In this document: positions 33,701-43,524 of the stretch, one piece after another
Numbering within the stretch: position 1 is the first letter of the stretch
How the letters are laid out: each line of letters starts with the position of its first letter
Assembly: GCF_958979055.1 (NCBI RefSeq)
Contig: NC_084894.1
Location: 25,559,116 to 25,623,115 of the forward strand
DNA length: 64,000 nucleotides
Direction: 5' to 3'
Origin: Alnus glutinosa
Taxonomy: Eukaryota; Streptophyta; Magnoliopsida; Fagales; Betulaceae
Program-made: the position numbers and the translations under genes
Notes under the pieces: generated by a model
Databases searched by the model: none
What the model was told of the DNA's origin: nothing
What the model saw: the letters and a program-made list of their open reading frames with translations, nothing else

Positions 33701-35566
33701 AAAAAAAAGAAAAGAAAAAAAAAGTAAACCAAAACATTGTCTGCGCTAGTGACATATTTTGGGCTAATGGGTTGGGGTCCATCCGGTGAAAATACACAAA
33801 AATCGATGAAAAGTCGGGAATTTTATTTTATTTTATTTTATTTTATTTTTTTGGGGTAGAAGAAAGTAGAAAGCTTGTTCTTATGTGAAGGCGTAAAGCC
33901 GTAAACTCTCTTTTCAATCTACTTCGGCTCTAAGTGATACTCAATGGCTTTCTTCCTTTTAGCATTGGAAATTAAAAGGCAAGGAATGAAAGCAATGCTG
34001 TCTGCGGCTTCTTTTTATCAAAGAAAAATCCCCACCTCACTATGATTCTTTTTGTTTTATGGTACAACAACTTTGTACTCATGATTCTCCATCTATTCAT
34101 TTATAAATCTGAAAAAAAAATAATGCTTAATTTAAGATAAAGTAAGATCCTGAGGGTTTTTATGTAATTCTCCATAATAGACTTGCATCACCAAAATTTT
34201 CCTCATCCAATTATTCAAATCCCACAATGGGGAATGCTTGGACCATTGGCTTGGATGCTGTTCAATTATTTGGTAGAGCTAGTGTTAAGTTATGGTTCGA
34301 TCGGTCTTGAAGGAGCGACTACGATTCTTACCGTCTAGGTCTCTCATGAGTGATGCCTAGCAAGAAGGGATTTTCATGGTGACGCCCAGGTAAAGTTGTC
34401 ACTCTGGTTGCCCCCTCCTACTCTTATTAATTAGAAGAAAAAAATATATATATAATTATCAATCTTTGTTATTAAATTGTCCGAATTTCTATTTACAAAA
34501 ATTTGGGTGGCCTAAAAGAGAGGTGTTGTAGAAGCATTTACATTCAGCTAAGCAAATTTCCTCTCAATTTTGACTAAAAATAACAATAAATTTTCAATTT
34601 TAGCAACCATCTTTTCCAAAGCACATCTATTTCACTATTTATTTTAGCTATCAATTAAGACTATTTCATTTAAATATATATTTTTTTAAATCATTTAACT
34701 TTCAAAGTCATGTGCATGTCTTTTGAGAGATAAAAAGTATACAAATAGAAGAAAAAAAAGAATTAAAAAGCATACTTTCTTTTTTTAATAACTTTTGGCA
34801 AGCTACAATGCTCACCAAAGAGTAATTATATACTTAACCCTTTTATCCATCTTCCATTCTCCAAAAGCTTATGGCCATCAACCAATTATATACTTAACCC
34901 TTTTATCTCCCTTTCATTTTCCAAAAGCCAAAATACTCATTTATATGCACCAAAAGCTACGAAATATAAAAATTATTCATCACGAAATTTGGTGAGTACC
35001 GTAACAGCTCACCAATTTTTTGTAAAATAATTAGATGATGTAATTGCATTTTCACCAAAATTTGCATATCGACTAGTCAAAATAATCTTTGACTAACCGT
35101 GTGTGAATGCTATAAGGTCCAGGTGTCCTAAATAGGTAAATTCCGCTTCATAAACTATTCAGAACAGATGAGTTCCGCATATATTCTCTCGTAGCTTGCC
35201 CAAATTGTTATAAAATTCATGCAACCTAGTAACAAACAAGGATCTTGATTATAATCCGAATCTATAATTTGTCAATTTCTTTGTTCACAAACACAGATTA
35301 CTGTGGGAAATTGTCTATATATTTTTATTGTGGGAAAGAAACAAAAAATGACCCATATTTTTTGGTTGGATGGAAGCATAATGTTGCAGTCTTGCAGATA
35401 ACAAAACAAAGAAAGGGTTTATCCAGGGTTCCAGTTTGCATTCCATTTGTCACTCTCCCCCTGTGCACGGAGCTCATTGGTCACTGCTCTCTCACAGTAG
35501 TGGACTTTTAGTCACATTCCCTTCCACTGCCATGCACCGACTCACAGCCACTCCACGCCTCGAGCA
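33701..35566. other. Spacer and promoter side of the OCTOPUS-like gene
   Basis: No gene seen. It holds a (TTTTA)n microsatellite at about 33820-33850 and a direct duplication of roughly 66 bp at 34825-34930 (ATATACTTAACCCTTTTATC twice). The last 150 bases become richer in C, as expected of a 5' UTR. Confidence 0.5.
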
Positions 35567-37216
35567 ATGACCTCCCAACCCAAGACGCGCCTCACCAGCT
35601 GTTACCGCCACCCAACCATACCCGTCACCGGCTTCTGCGCCTTGTGCCTCAGCGAGCGACTCGCTTCCATCGACCCCGCCACGCGCCAGGAAACTGACTT
35701 GCCGGGAAGATTTGCTGCGGCGGTTAAGCTCCGCCGCAGCAAGTCTTACAACGCCGAGGGATTCTCGGCCTCGGCCGCAGCCGCAGCCGCCGCCGCATCT
35801 GAACCGCCTCGCCGTAAGTCCTGCGACGTTAGGGCTCGGAGCACGCTGTGGGACCTCTTCAATCTAGACGACGAGCGGAAAGGGAAAGACCCGAATAGGA
35901 CGTTCGATTTGGGATTGGAGAGCCTAGGGTTTGAACTGAGAGAAGAGGATGAGAATGAGAGCGAGAGCGAGAATGAGAATGAGGATGATCGTGGTGAAGA
36001 AGAAATTAGGGTTTCTGAGCCGAATGTAGAAGATAATGAGATTGCTGAGGAAGAGATAGAGGTCAAGACGATGAAGGAGTTCATAGATCTCGAATGGCGG
36101 AGCAAGAGGAGTGGAGGAAGGGACTTCAAGGACATTGCTGGGAGCGTTTGGGAGGTGGCTTCGGTGTTCAGCAAGAAATTGAGGAAATGGGGGCAAAAGC
36201 AGAAGATAAAGAAGCACAACAATGGTGGTGGTTTCGTGGAGGTTGAGAAGCGGAGTGAGAGGAGGCCTTGGAGGGACACGCAATCGGAGATTGGGAGGAG
36301 ATCTTGCGATACGGAGCCGAGGCTATCGGTCGATGTGGCTCGGTACTCGTTCGACGAGCCCAGGGCTTCTTGGGACGGGTATTTGATAGGAAAGGCCTAT
36401 CCAAGGATTGTTACGCCAATGGTGACTGTGGCTGAAAGGATGAGTCCCGGTGGATCGGCTCAGACAAAGGATTACTATTCAGAATCGATATCTACGTCGT
36501 TGCAAAGGCGGCGGAGGAGCTTTGATCACTCTAATTCGCATAGAAAAGTGGGAGGAGCAGAGTTTGATGAGCTGAAGTTGGTGTCCAATGCAAATGCGAA
36601 GGTGTCTCCGGAGAGCACAGAGTTATTCTACGGTGCGAAGTTGTTGATTGCGGAGAAGGAAGAGGGTTTGAAGGATATGAATTCCAAGTGTGAGAAACAT
36701 GATGGTTTGGAGCTTGTTGAATCTGTTTCCAGAGATGTTGAGGTTAATCAGAAGGGTTTGAAGAAGTTGAACAAGTGGCGCAAAATGCGGCGTATATTTG
36801 GTTTGATACAGAGGCGAAGGGAACGAAAATGTGGGAATGAAGAAGAGGATGTTGGAGGAAATGTGGGTGATCGGCCATTTGGTGAGTCTTGGCAGAAGAT
36901 GAGGAGGGTGGCTGATGGAGAAGCAAATGGGTCTGTGAGCCAGAAGCTTATCCGCAGCTATAGTGTTAGCTGTAGGAGCTCTGGCAACATGCCCGGATTG
37001 TTCAATAATATGAGTGGTGCTGAGACCAAAGGCAATGGTCTGAAGAGAAGAGAAGAGGTAATGCTGCAGCACAACCGGAGCGCGGGATATTCACCAAACA
37101 ACATTGATAATGGCCTGTTGAGATTCTACCTGACGCCATTGAGGAGCTATAGGAGAAGCAAATCTGGAAAGAGTAAACTAAGGAGATCCCATTCTATAGC
37201 CAGGACTGTCTTGTAA
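35567..37216 (+). CDS. OCTOPUS-like protein (DUF740 family)
   Basis: A single exon of 549 codons plus stop, starting at ATG 35567. The N-terminus carries the family's Cys/His signature (SCYRHPTIPVTGFCALCLSE: C12, H15, C24, C27) followed by SERL and the LRRSKSYN block near residue 56. Then come an alanine tract (about 70-79, encoded by GCC/GCA repeats), the RRKSCDVRARSTLWDLFNLDD block, a Glu-rich acidic stretch (about 127-165), MKEFIDLEWRSK and repeated RRSCDTEPRLSVD / YSFDEPRASWDGYL blocks typical of OPS/OPL proteins, and a basic C-terminus (SKLRRSHSIARTVL). Arabidopsis OPS is a plasma-membrane-associated regulator of protophloem differentiation; whether this paralogue shares that role cannot be told from sequence. 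The gene is intact and less AT-rich than its surroundings. No membrane span is evident. Confidence 0.88.
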   Translation: MTSQPKTRLTSCYRHPTIPVTGFCALCLSERLASIDPATRQETDLPGRFAAAVKLRRSKSYNAEGFSASAAAAAAAASEPPRRKSCDVRARSTLWDLFNLDDERKGKDPNRTFDLGLESLGFELREEDENESESENENEDDRGEEEIRVSEPNVEDNEIAEEEIEVKTMKEFIDLEWRSKRSGGRDFKDIAGSVWEVASVFSKKLRKWGQKQKIKKHNNGGGFVEVEKRSERRPWRDTQSEIGRRSCDTEPRLSVDVARYSFDEPRASWDGYLIGKAYPRIVTPMVTVAERMSPGGSAQTKDYYSESISTSLQRRRRSFDHSNSHRKVGGAEFDELKLVSNANAKVSPESTELFYGAKLLIAEKEEGLKDMNSKCEKHDGLELVESVSRDVEVNQKGLKKLNKWRKMRRIFGLIQRRRERKCGNEEEDVGGNVGDRPFGESWQKMRRVADGEANGSVSQKLIRSYSVSCRSSGNMPGLFNNMSGAETKGNGLKRREEVMLQHNRSAGYSPNNIDNGLLRFYLTPLRSYRRSKSGKSKLRRSHSIARTVL

Positions 37217-37660
37217 AGGTGCATCATCAACTGTTCTTCTAAGACATATCTTGTTGTAAAGACATATATAAACGTGTTTGTTCTTGTTCTTGGGATAAAA
37301 GCCCATGATATATTGTTATCTTTTCTCTGCTGAACATGTTATTCTAATAATTCCAGTAGTAGAATCAGAACACCAAGCACTTTTATTTCTGTAACTGTTT
37401 ATGATAATGAGAATTGATATGGCAATGTAGCTAGCATATGGCAGTTATAGAAATCATTTGTCCAAAGATGCTCGACATCTACCTTATATTGTAACTTCTC
37501 ATGATCCATTTTTTACATAGCGGACTTGTATTGATGCAATTTTGGCTCTAGATGTATGTGAAATCAGTGATAGGTTATGATTTTGGGACGTAATAGTGGG
37601 CAAGTGAAATGCGCTCACCCAAGTAATTGTGCAGGTGGCTCTCACAGATAGAATGAATTG
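37217..37660 (+). other. 3' flank of the OCTOPUS-like gene
   Basis: T-rich, no reading frame. Probably the 3' UTR, ending before the LINE fragment. Confidence 0.5.
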
Positions 37661-37663
37661 AAA

Positions 37664-39240
37664 ATCATTGTAGAGCAGGATTAGGTAGATGTAGTTGGAT
37701 AGTGCATTGTATTTCTTTGGTGCGCTTTTCTATTTTGGTGAACGACACTCTGATGGGTTTTTTTAGTAGTTCTCGTGGTTTGAAACAGAGTGACCGTAGA
37801 ATGATTTCTGCAATGGTGAACAGGGGTCTGTTATCAGGCTTTTTGGTGGGGTCTAAGAATGTTGGTGCCCTTAACATTTTCCACCTTTTGTTTGCGGATG
37901 ATACTTTGATTTTTTGTAGGGATGATTTTGATCGTCTTCGTAACTTGTGTTATTTGTTCCTATGTTTTGAAGCGGTTTCATGGTTGAAGACTAATCTTGC
38001 TAAATTAGAGTTGGCCCTCGTTGGCAATGTCAATAATGTGGAAGGTCTGGCTATCACTTTGGGTTGCATAGTATCGTCTCTTCCTATGCAATATCGAGGC
38101 ATGCTGTTGGGAGCTTCGTTTAAAGCCAAATCTATATGGGATGGTATTATTGAGAAGATAGAGTGTCGTTTAGCTGGATGGAAGGGAATGTATTTGTCAA
38201 ATGGTGCGATGGTGACCTTGATTAAAAGTACTCTCTCTAATCTACTTATTTACTTCAAGTGTCTTTTTTCCCCCTCGATTGGTGTTGCCAATCGCATAGA
38301 GAAGTTGCAATGGGAATTTTTGTAGGGTGGTATTGGTGAAAAGTAGAAATTCCATTTAATTAGCTGTTCTAAGACGTGTTCTTTGATCTTTGAAGGAGGG
38401 TTGGGGTTTCGTAATTTACTTTTGTTCAACTGAACTCTTTTGGGGAAGTGATTTTGGTGTTATGTTCATGAGAGAGAGGCCTTATTGAGGTGGTTCTAGA
38501 TTCTAAATATGACAGCGCGTGGGGTGGATGGTGGTTTAATGAGGTTCCATGGGTCGTTTGGGGTGGGGCTTTGGAAGAATATCAAAAGAGACTATGGGGA
38601 GTTTTCTAGTCATGTTAGATTTGAGGTTCGATGATGTCTCCAAAATTAGATTTTGGAATGATGTTTGGTGTGGAGATAAGGCCCTAAAGGTAGCTTTTCC
38701 GAGGTAAAGATGCTTCTGTGGCATATCTTTTGGAGGTTTCTGATGACTTTCTTAAGTGGAATATTAACTTTCTTAGAGTGGCTTACGATTGGGAGGTGGA
38801 TTCTTTTACCTTGTTCTTAAATTTGTTGTATTTCTTCAGATTGAGTCGGAGCAGCGAAAACAAGCTTTATTAGTTACCCTTGAAAAGAGGGATGTTTGAA
38901 GTCAAATTTTACTACAATGTCCTTGCTCACTTGGAGTAGTATTTGGCATAATAAGACTCCCTTGTGAGGTGTTTTTTGCTTGGTTGGCTGCCTTAGGGAA
39001 GTTTCTAACCATGGATAATCTTACAAAGCAGCATGTTATTGTTGTTTATTGGTACTATATGTGTAAGAAGAGTGGTAAATCGAGTGGTAAATCTCTTTGT
39101 TTGTTGGAAATGACATTTTGGTAGGATTCATAAGTCACTAAATAGAATATGGTTCCATCTTACCTTTTGTGATGCCTTTGGAGGAAAATAAATAATCGTA
39201 GTTTTGAAGACCGTGAACGGACAGGGGTGGAACTAAAAAG
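37664..39240 (+). pseudogene. 5'-truncated LINE (L1-type) reverse transcriptase remnant
   Basis: The frame from about 37690 to 38325 reads as the second half of a plant LINE RT: VRFSILVNDTLMGFFSSSRG, then NIFHLLFADDTLIFC with the FADD catalytic box near 37895-37906, then QYRGMLLGASFKAKSIWDGI and ECRLAGWKGMYLSNGAMVTL. A stop (TAG at 38323-38325) ends it where intact relatives continue FLWGG. Up to about 39230 the sequence still resembles the C-terminal part with the zf-RVT domain (GLWKNIKRDYGEFSSHVRFE, IRFWNDVWCGDKALKVAFPE), now with many frameshifts. No endonuclease part is present, so the element is 5'-truncated and old. Confidence 0.85.
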
Positions 39241-40828
39241 GTAACTGCATAGAAGTTTATGACACCTGATGTAAATTAACTTGATCTTCACCCAACTTAA
39301 CCACATAGGAACTAAGGCCATGTTTACAAACTTTGTTTTCTATTTTGAAGTTAAAGACATTAACAAACAACTTGAAACATTCTTTAAAACACAAAAACAA
39401 TTTTCACAGTTTGGTCATATTAGAACACTTTGTCAAACCAAAAACAAAAAACACTTCCAAAATACATTAAGAAACATACCCTAAGTTTTGAGATTGTAGT
39501 CTTGAGTATTGAAAGGGATAAAAAATTTTAGTTTAACTTTACTGATTCTTGAAAGATAATGAGGAGTTTCTTAATCGTGCTTTAGCTTCATGCATTAAGG
39601 TTTTTCTGGTTGTCTTCATTTTGTGCCTGCTCCGTTTAGTCCTTTATTTTCATGTGTAGTGGAAATGCATTCTACCAGGCAGGCTGCTTTCATGGATTAG
39701 TACAAAGAACTGCTCACTTTTGGACATGCATACATGAAACCAGTGGAAGTCACAGCAGAACACAACCATTAAACAAACCATGGACTGCAAAGAGTTCGAT
39801 ATAGTTTCAGGCCAGTGACAACAGTGCTGCCCCATCAAGTATTGGTCCTATAATTAAAATCTACCAACGTGCTGCTTTCTCCACTAATCTTTGGAGTTCA
39901 GGCCTCTCCGTTCCGAATAGAATCATTTCTACTTCAAGTTAAATTGAGAGATCATTTATGATTCAGATTAAATTTTATAAATCTAATAATATATATGTTG
40001 CCACATCTGCTCTATAATTTCAAAAGGACTAGTCAAATTACAATTAGAGTTCCAATCACTTAAATAATCTAATCTCACATAGTACATAATCAACCCACCT
40101 AATGTAAGATTAATTTTTAGCGGTATCATAATCTCTCTCACATAAATTCCCAGCAATCTCATCAAGATCCATGTCACACCAAGCAATACTGATGATCTCG
40201 TCAAGATTCATGTCACATATTGGTTCTCATAGCATGATGGAATTGTCCGATTATAGCCTGACGCTCTGCTTCAATGGCTCGATTGATGCCGTTTTAGGAA
40301 AAACATTAACCACCTCTACACTAAGACTATAAAAAGATTAGTCAAAATTCCAATTAGAACTTTCCAAATCCCTTAACTAATCCATTCTCAGCTAATAAAG
40401 AATCAACATGAGACTTAAGCAATATCTTCACAATCCACCACCCATGTCGATTAGTTTTTTGTGGTGTCACAGAGATGCAGCAAATCAGGCCTCCCTTCCC
40501 CAATTGCATGCCTTCTAGTTTTCAAACTCATCCTCTTACCAGCCAAGTTTTGCTGCCCAACCACTCTGAAGAAAGGGTTTGCAAACATCATATTAACAGC
40601 CTGATAATGCATAAAATTGACTGAGGTTTATCTTTTATTTTTATTTTTCTCTTTTCAGAGCAAGAACACATCAAACAAGAAAGAGGAAACACTTTAACAG
40701 CGGCCACTCAACTCAAACTTTCATACAACGATTATTTTCACAAAACCATTCAACTTCCATTCAGCCTTCATTTCATAAAATAAATTAGAACAGCGCATGA
40801 TGTTTCACAAAACCATATCAACGAGAAC
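39241..40828. other. Intergenic, with dispersed repeat fragments
   Basis: No supportable gene. Two related stretches at about 40010-40160 and 40330-40470 (TAGTCAAA(T)TACAATTAGA; ACTTAAGCAATATCTTCACA) share phrases with the element in introns of NPF copies A and C (about 44480-44720, 56640-56885) and at 63740-63940. Confidence 0.5.
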
Positions 40829-41643
40829 TCATTCAACGTCATGCCCCTTCTCTCGAAGCTCTTGAATGACCTCGTTCCTCATCCTCAACCACAGCTTCTG
40901 AGCTTCTTGCTCAACCTTCTTGTTCTGCAAGTCCCTCTGATAGTTATACGCATCCCTATCCGTTTCAACAATCCCCTTCGGACCGATTGTTGTGCCGATC
41001 ATTCCCCCTTTGGTAACGAACTCTTCCATTGCTTCCTCGTCACCCGGGTACGGAAATTCTCGCCGCTCGTAGAGGTGGGCTAATTCTTTTTCTTCCTTGG
41101 GCCGAGGCTTCAGCGTCCACCAGCCTAGCGGTGAGGTTTCGTTGTAGAGCCAAGCGACACCAAATAGCGTGTACGTGCACAATAGAGCTTTGCCAATTTG
41201 CTTCCAGAAGTGGTAGTCCTCTTTGCCCAGTCCTACTTTCTTTAAGTACTTCTGGGCATTCATCGATTTCACCAGTTGAAAACCTGAAATACGAATTAAC
41301 CGTAGATAAGAGGTTCAAACATTTCTCTGAAGTCTGAACACTTGAGGCAAGTAAGTTCGCCGTCTTTGGTAAACAAATGAATGAAATGGGTCAAAAATAT
41401 GAAGAGGACCATTTCGAACCAAGAAAAACAAAACAAAACAATGTCTGGATGTAACATTTCATCGAACAGTTGGGAGGCAAGTGTTGGAAAAAGGCATTAC
41501 ATTTTCACTAGTTCAAAGACAACTCCCATATGAAACGTTGTGTTTAATAAAGCTTTGGATGATGTAGTTTTTTATTCAGTTTGCAAATATTAGGCTCTCT
41601 TGAGTTTACCTGTTTTGGCTTCTTGATATCGTTTGCGAATCAT
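40829..41643 (-). CDS. Conserved plant single-pass membrane protein, unknown function
   Basis: Two coding exons on the minus strand, 41610-41643 and 40829-41283, joined AAAACAG|GTAAAC to TTTCAG|GTTTTC, give 162 aa. The first exon supplies only 12 codons (MIRKRYQEAKTG), in frame with MNAQKYLKKVGLGKEDYHFW. If translation starts at the second ATG (41263) the product is 144 aa. One hydrophobic segment (about residues 41-58, IGKALLCTYTLFGVAWLY) is followed by a charged soluble part with KPRPKEEKELAHLYERREFP, GGMIGTTIGPKG and a Glu/Arg-rich end. I recall near-identical unnamed proteins in other plants but no function; its size and layout would suit a small organelle membrane-complex subunit, which is only a guess. 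The frame is intact. Confidence 0.78.
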
Positions 41644-41892
41644 TGAGATTTGTCAATGTGAAGCGGAAACAGAGTTGGGGTGTCTAGACAGTTCGATGAG
41701 GAAGAGGGTGGAATGGAAAAAGGATGAGAACAATTATATAGGGTCTCTTTTGAGTTCAAGCCCACATGAGCATTGTATTGGACTAATCTAATGTGGGCCT
41801 AGCACAAATGTGCAAGATGAGAAATGGGCCTACCTTTTAAAAATTAGAATATACTCATTCGGTTATTCCTGTGTTAGAAAGTTTAGTCTTTT

Positions 41893-42025
41893 ACGATTAG
41901 AAAATGATTTTTGCACAACTCAAATGCACAACTCAAATGCACAACTCTTACACAACTTAAGACACATTGGTGGACTCATGCACATGCATGAGCCTACCAA
42001 TATGTCTTGAGTTGTGCAACAAATA
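41893..42025. repeat. Foldback element with CACAACTCAAATG repeats
   Basis: Near the left end GCACAACTCAAAT is repeated about three times. An inverted pair AAGACACATTGGTGGACTCA / TGAGCCTACCAATATGTCTT surrounds CATGCACATGCATG. It looks like a small foldback transposon; no target duplication was identified. Confidence 0.6.
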
Positions 42026-42244
42026 CATCACTTTACAATTGTTGTCTGAATTACACTCAATTTAAACGGTTTGATAGATACAGTACCTATGGGCCTACTT
42101 GCGGCACTTGCCTCATATAGCCTGGAGTGCGGATGGGTGGGCCTTGTAAGCCCCCCTCTATGTAAGGTTGCTTTAATTACGTATAATTCGAGCAATTAAT
42201 TGTAGGAGATCTCGATCTATCAAAAAGGATTATGATTTTTTTTT

Positions 42245-42271
42245 GGGGTGGGGAGGGGGGGGGGGGGGGGG
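42245..42271 (+). repeat. Poly-G tract
   Basis: A GGGG, GGGG and then 17-base G run within 27 bases. It could form a G-quadruplex, and it is also a likely place for sequencing or assembly error. Confidence 0.8.
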
Positions 42272-43524
42272 TTTCAACGTTCCGATAACAGATGTGGTGT
42301 TGATTCAGGATGAATTAAACAACTATTAAAAAAAAAATTAGTCAGGGAGAGGAAATTCAGTATGACTTGAGCAACTAATTAAGATTATAAGATAGGATCT
42401 TCTGAATTTTTAAGGATTGCTTCACGGTGTAGTTCTTTTTTATGGCTTTGGTTTGTGTTATGTGCCAGTGTACACATGACACAAGTTGGACGTGCCACAT
42501 GCATGTTGATATGACAGTTCTGCCTTGCATCTTGTGCACGCATCACATTGACACAAGCCTTGCTTCTTTTTTATTACCTCTAGAGAATATATATTAATTA
42601 AATTATATCTCACTAGGTTGTATCACATCACATATTAACTTCTCCATTTTATATAAATTTTGGGCTGGTCCAAGATATGGAGATTATAGAGGAAAATAGT
42701 CTTTTCCACTCGCAAGAATTCATTATAAAAGTGAGACGTGGCTTCCTTAGTGCAAAATCCCATAAAACAAATGCACAGCAACTTCCTTGAGGCTTAAAGA
42801 GAGTCATCGTTGTATTTGAGTTTTCTAGTTTCTTACACTTGGGCAACAGACTAGAAGTTATACATTAGGATATAAAGTTGTTTATATGACAGTTCAAATT
42901 TTTACTTCGAATTTGCATCATTTTTTCCAGCTCTATTATATTGTTTTTATATAATTCTAAGACCAATGACTTAACTTTCTTGATGGCTTCACTTTGAATC
43001 AGAACTATCACCTTCTGTATGTGTAGTCCGTTAGCCAAACAGAAGGAAAAGAGAGAGCTGATGGCCTAACCAATAGGCCAAAAGCTCAAAAGCTGATGAA
43101 ACACGAATATAATAAACTTGGCCCCATTCAGCTGGAACTTAGATCCCACTCCCCCACATTTGCCAGCCCAAATTGCGTGGGGATCCAGATCCATCAATTT
43201 GATCATATTATGATGATTGATCTACTTCTTGCAGGGGAATACCAAGAAAACGCTACTGGGAATGAATGTTGGTTAGACGCTTCAGGAAGGAAAAAAGAAA
43301 CTGAAAATCATTGAGGCCGCAGTAAGTATCCAGAAATAGTTCTTGATTTATGAAGAGAGAATTCATTGGCTTGATTTGTATTACATTAAGTAAAACAATA
43401 TAAAGAGACAATTACCTTTGAAGTAGACTTCCAACTGTTTTGCAGACATAAGGAGATGATACTCATCTCATTAAGCAGGCTGCATATACAAGTGCTTCAA
43501 CCACCACTACCAGAGTGACACCCA
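42272..43524. other. Intergenic, 3' side of NPF copy A
   Basis: No gene. From about 43330 to 43524 the sequence matches the 3' flanks of copies B and C (GAAGTAGACTTCCAACTGTG, TTAAGCAGGCTG), so it is the 3' UTR side of the transporter unit; copy A has it once. Confidence 0.6.

Noticed and set aside
35746-36404. Long open frames on the minus strand within the OCTOPUS-like gene
   Set aside because: They are reverse-frame shadows of a coding exon less AT-rich than its surroundings; they are serine/proline-rich low-complexity sequence with no family resemblance.
39650-39838. 62-aa minus-strand frame
   Set aside because: Isolated, with no recognisable motif and no flanking exon signals.
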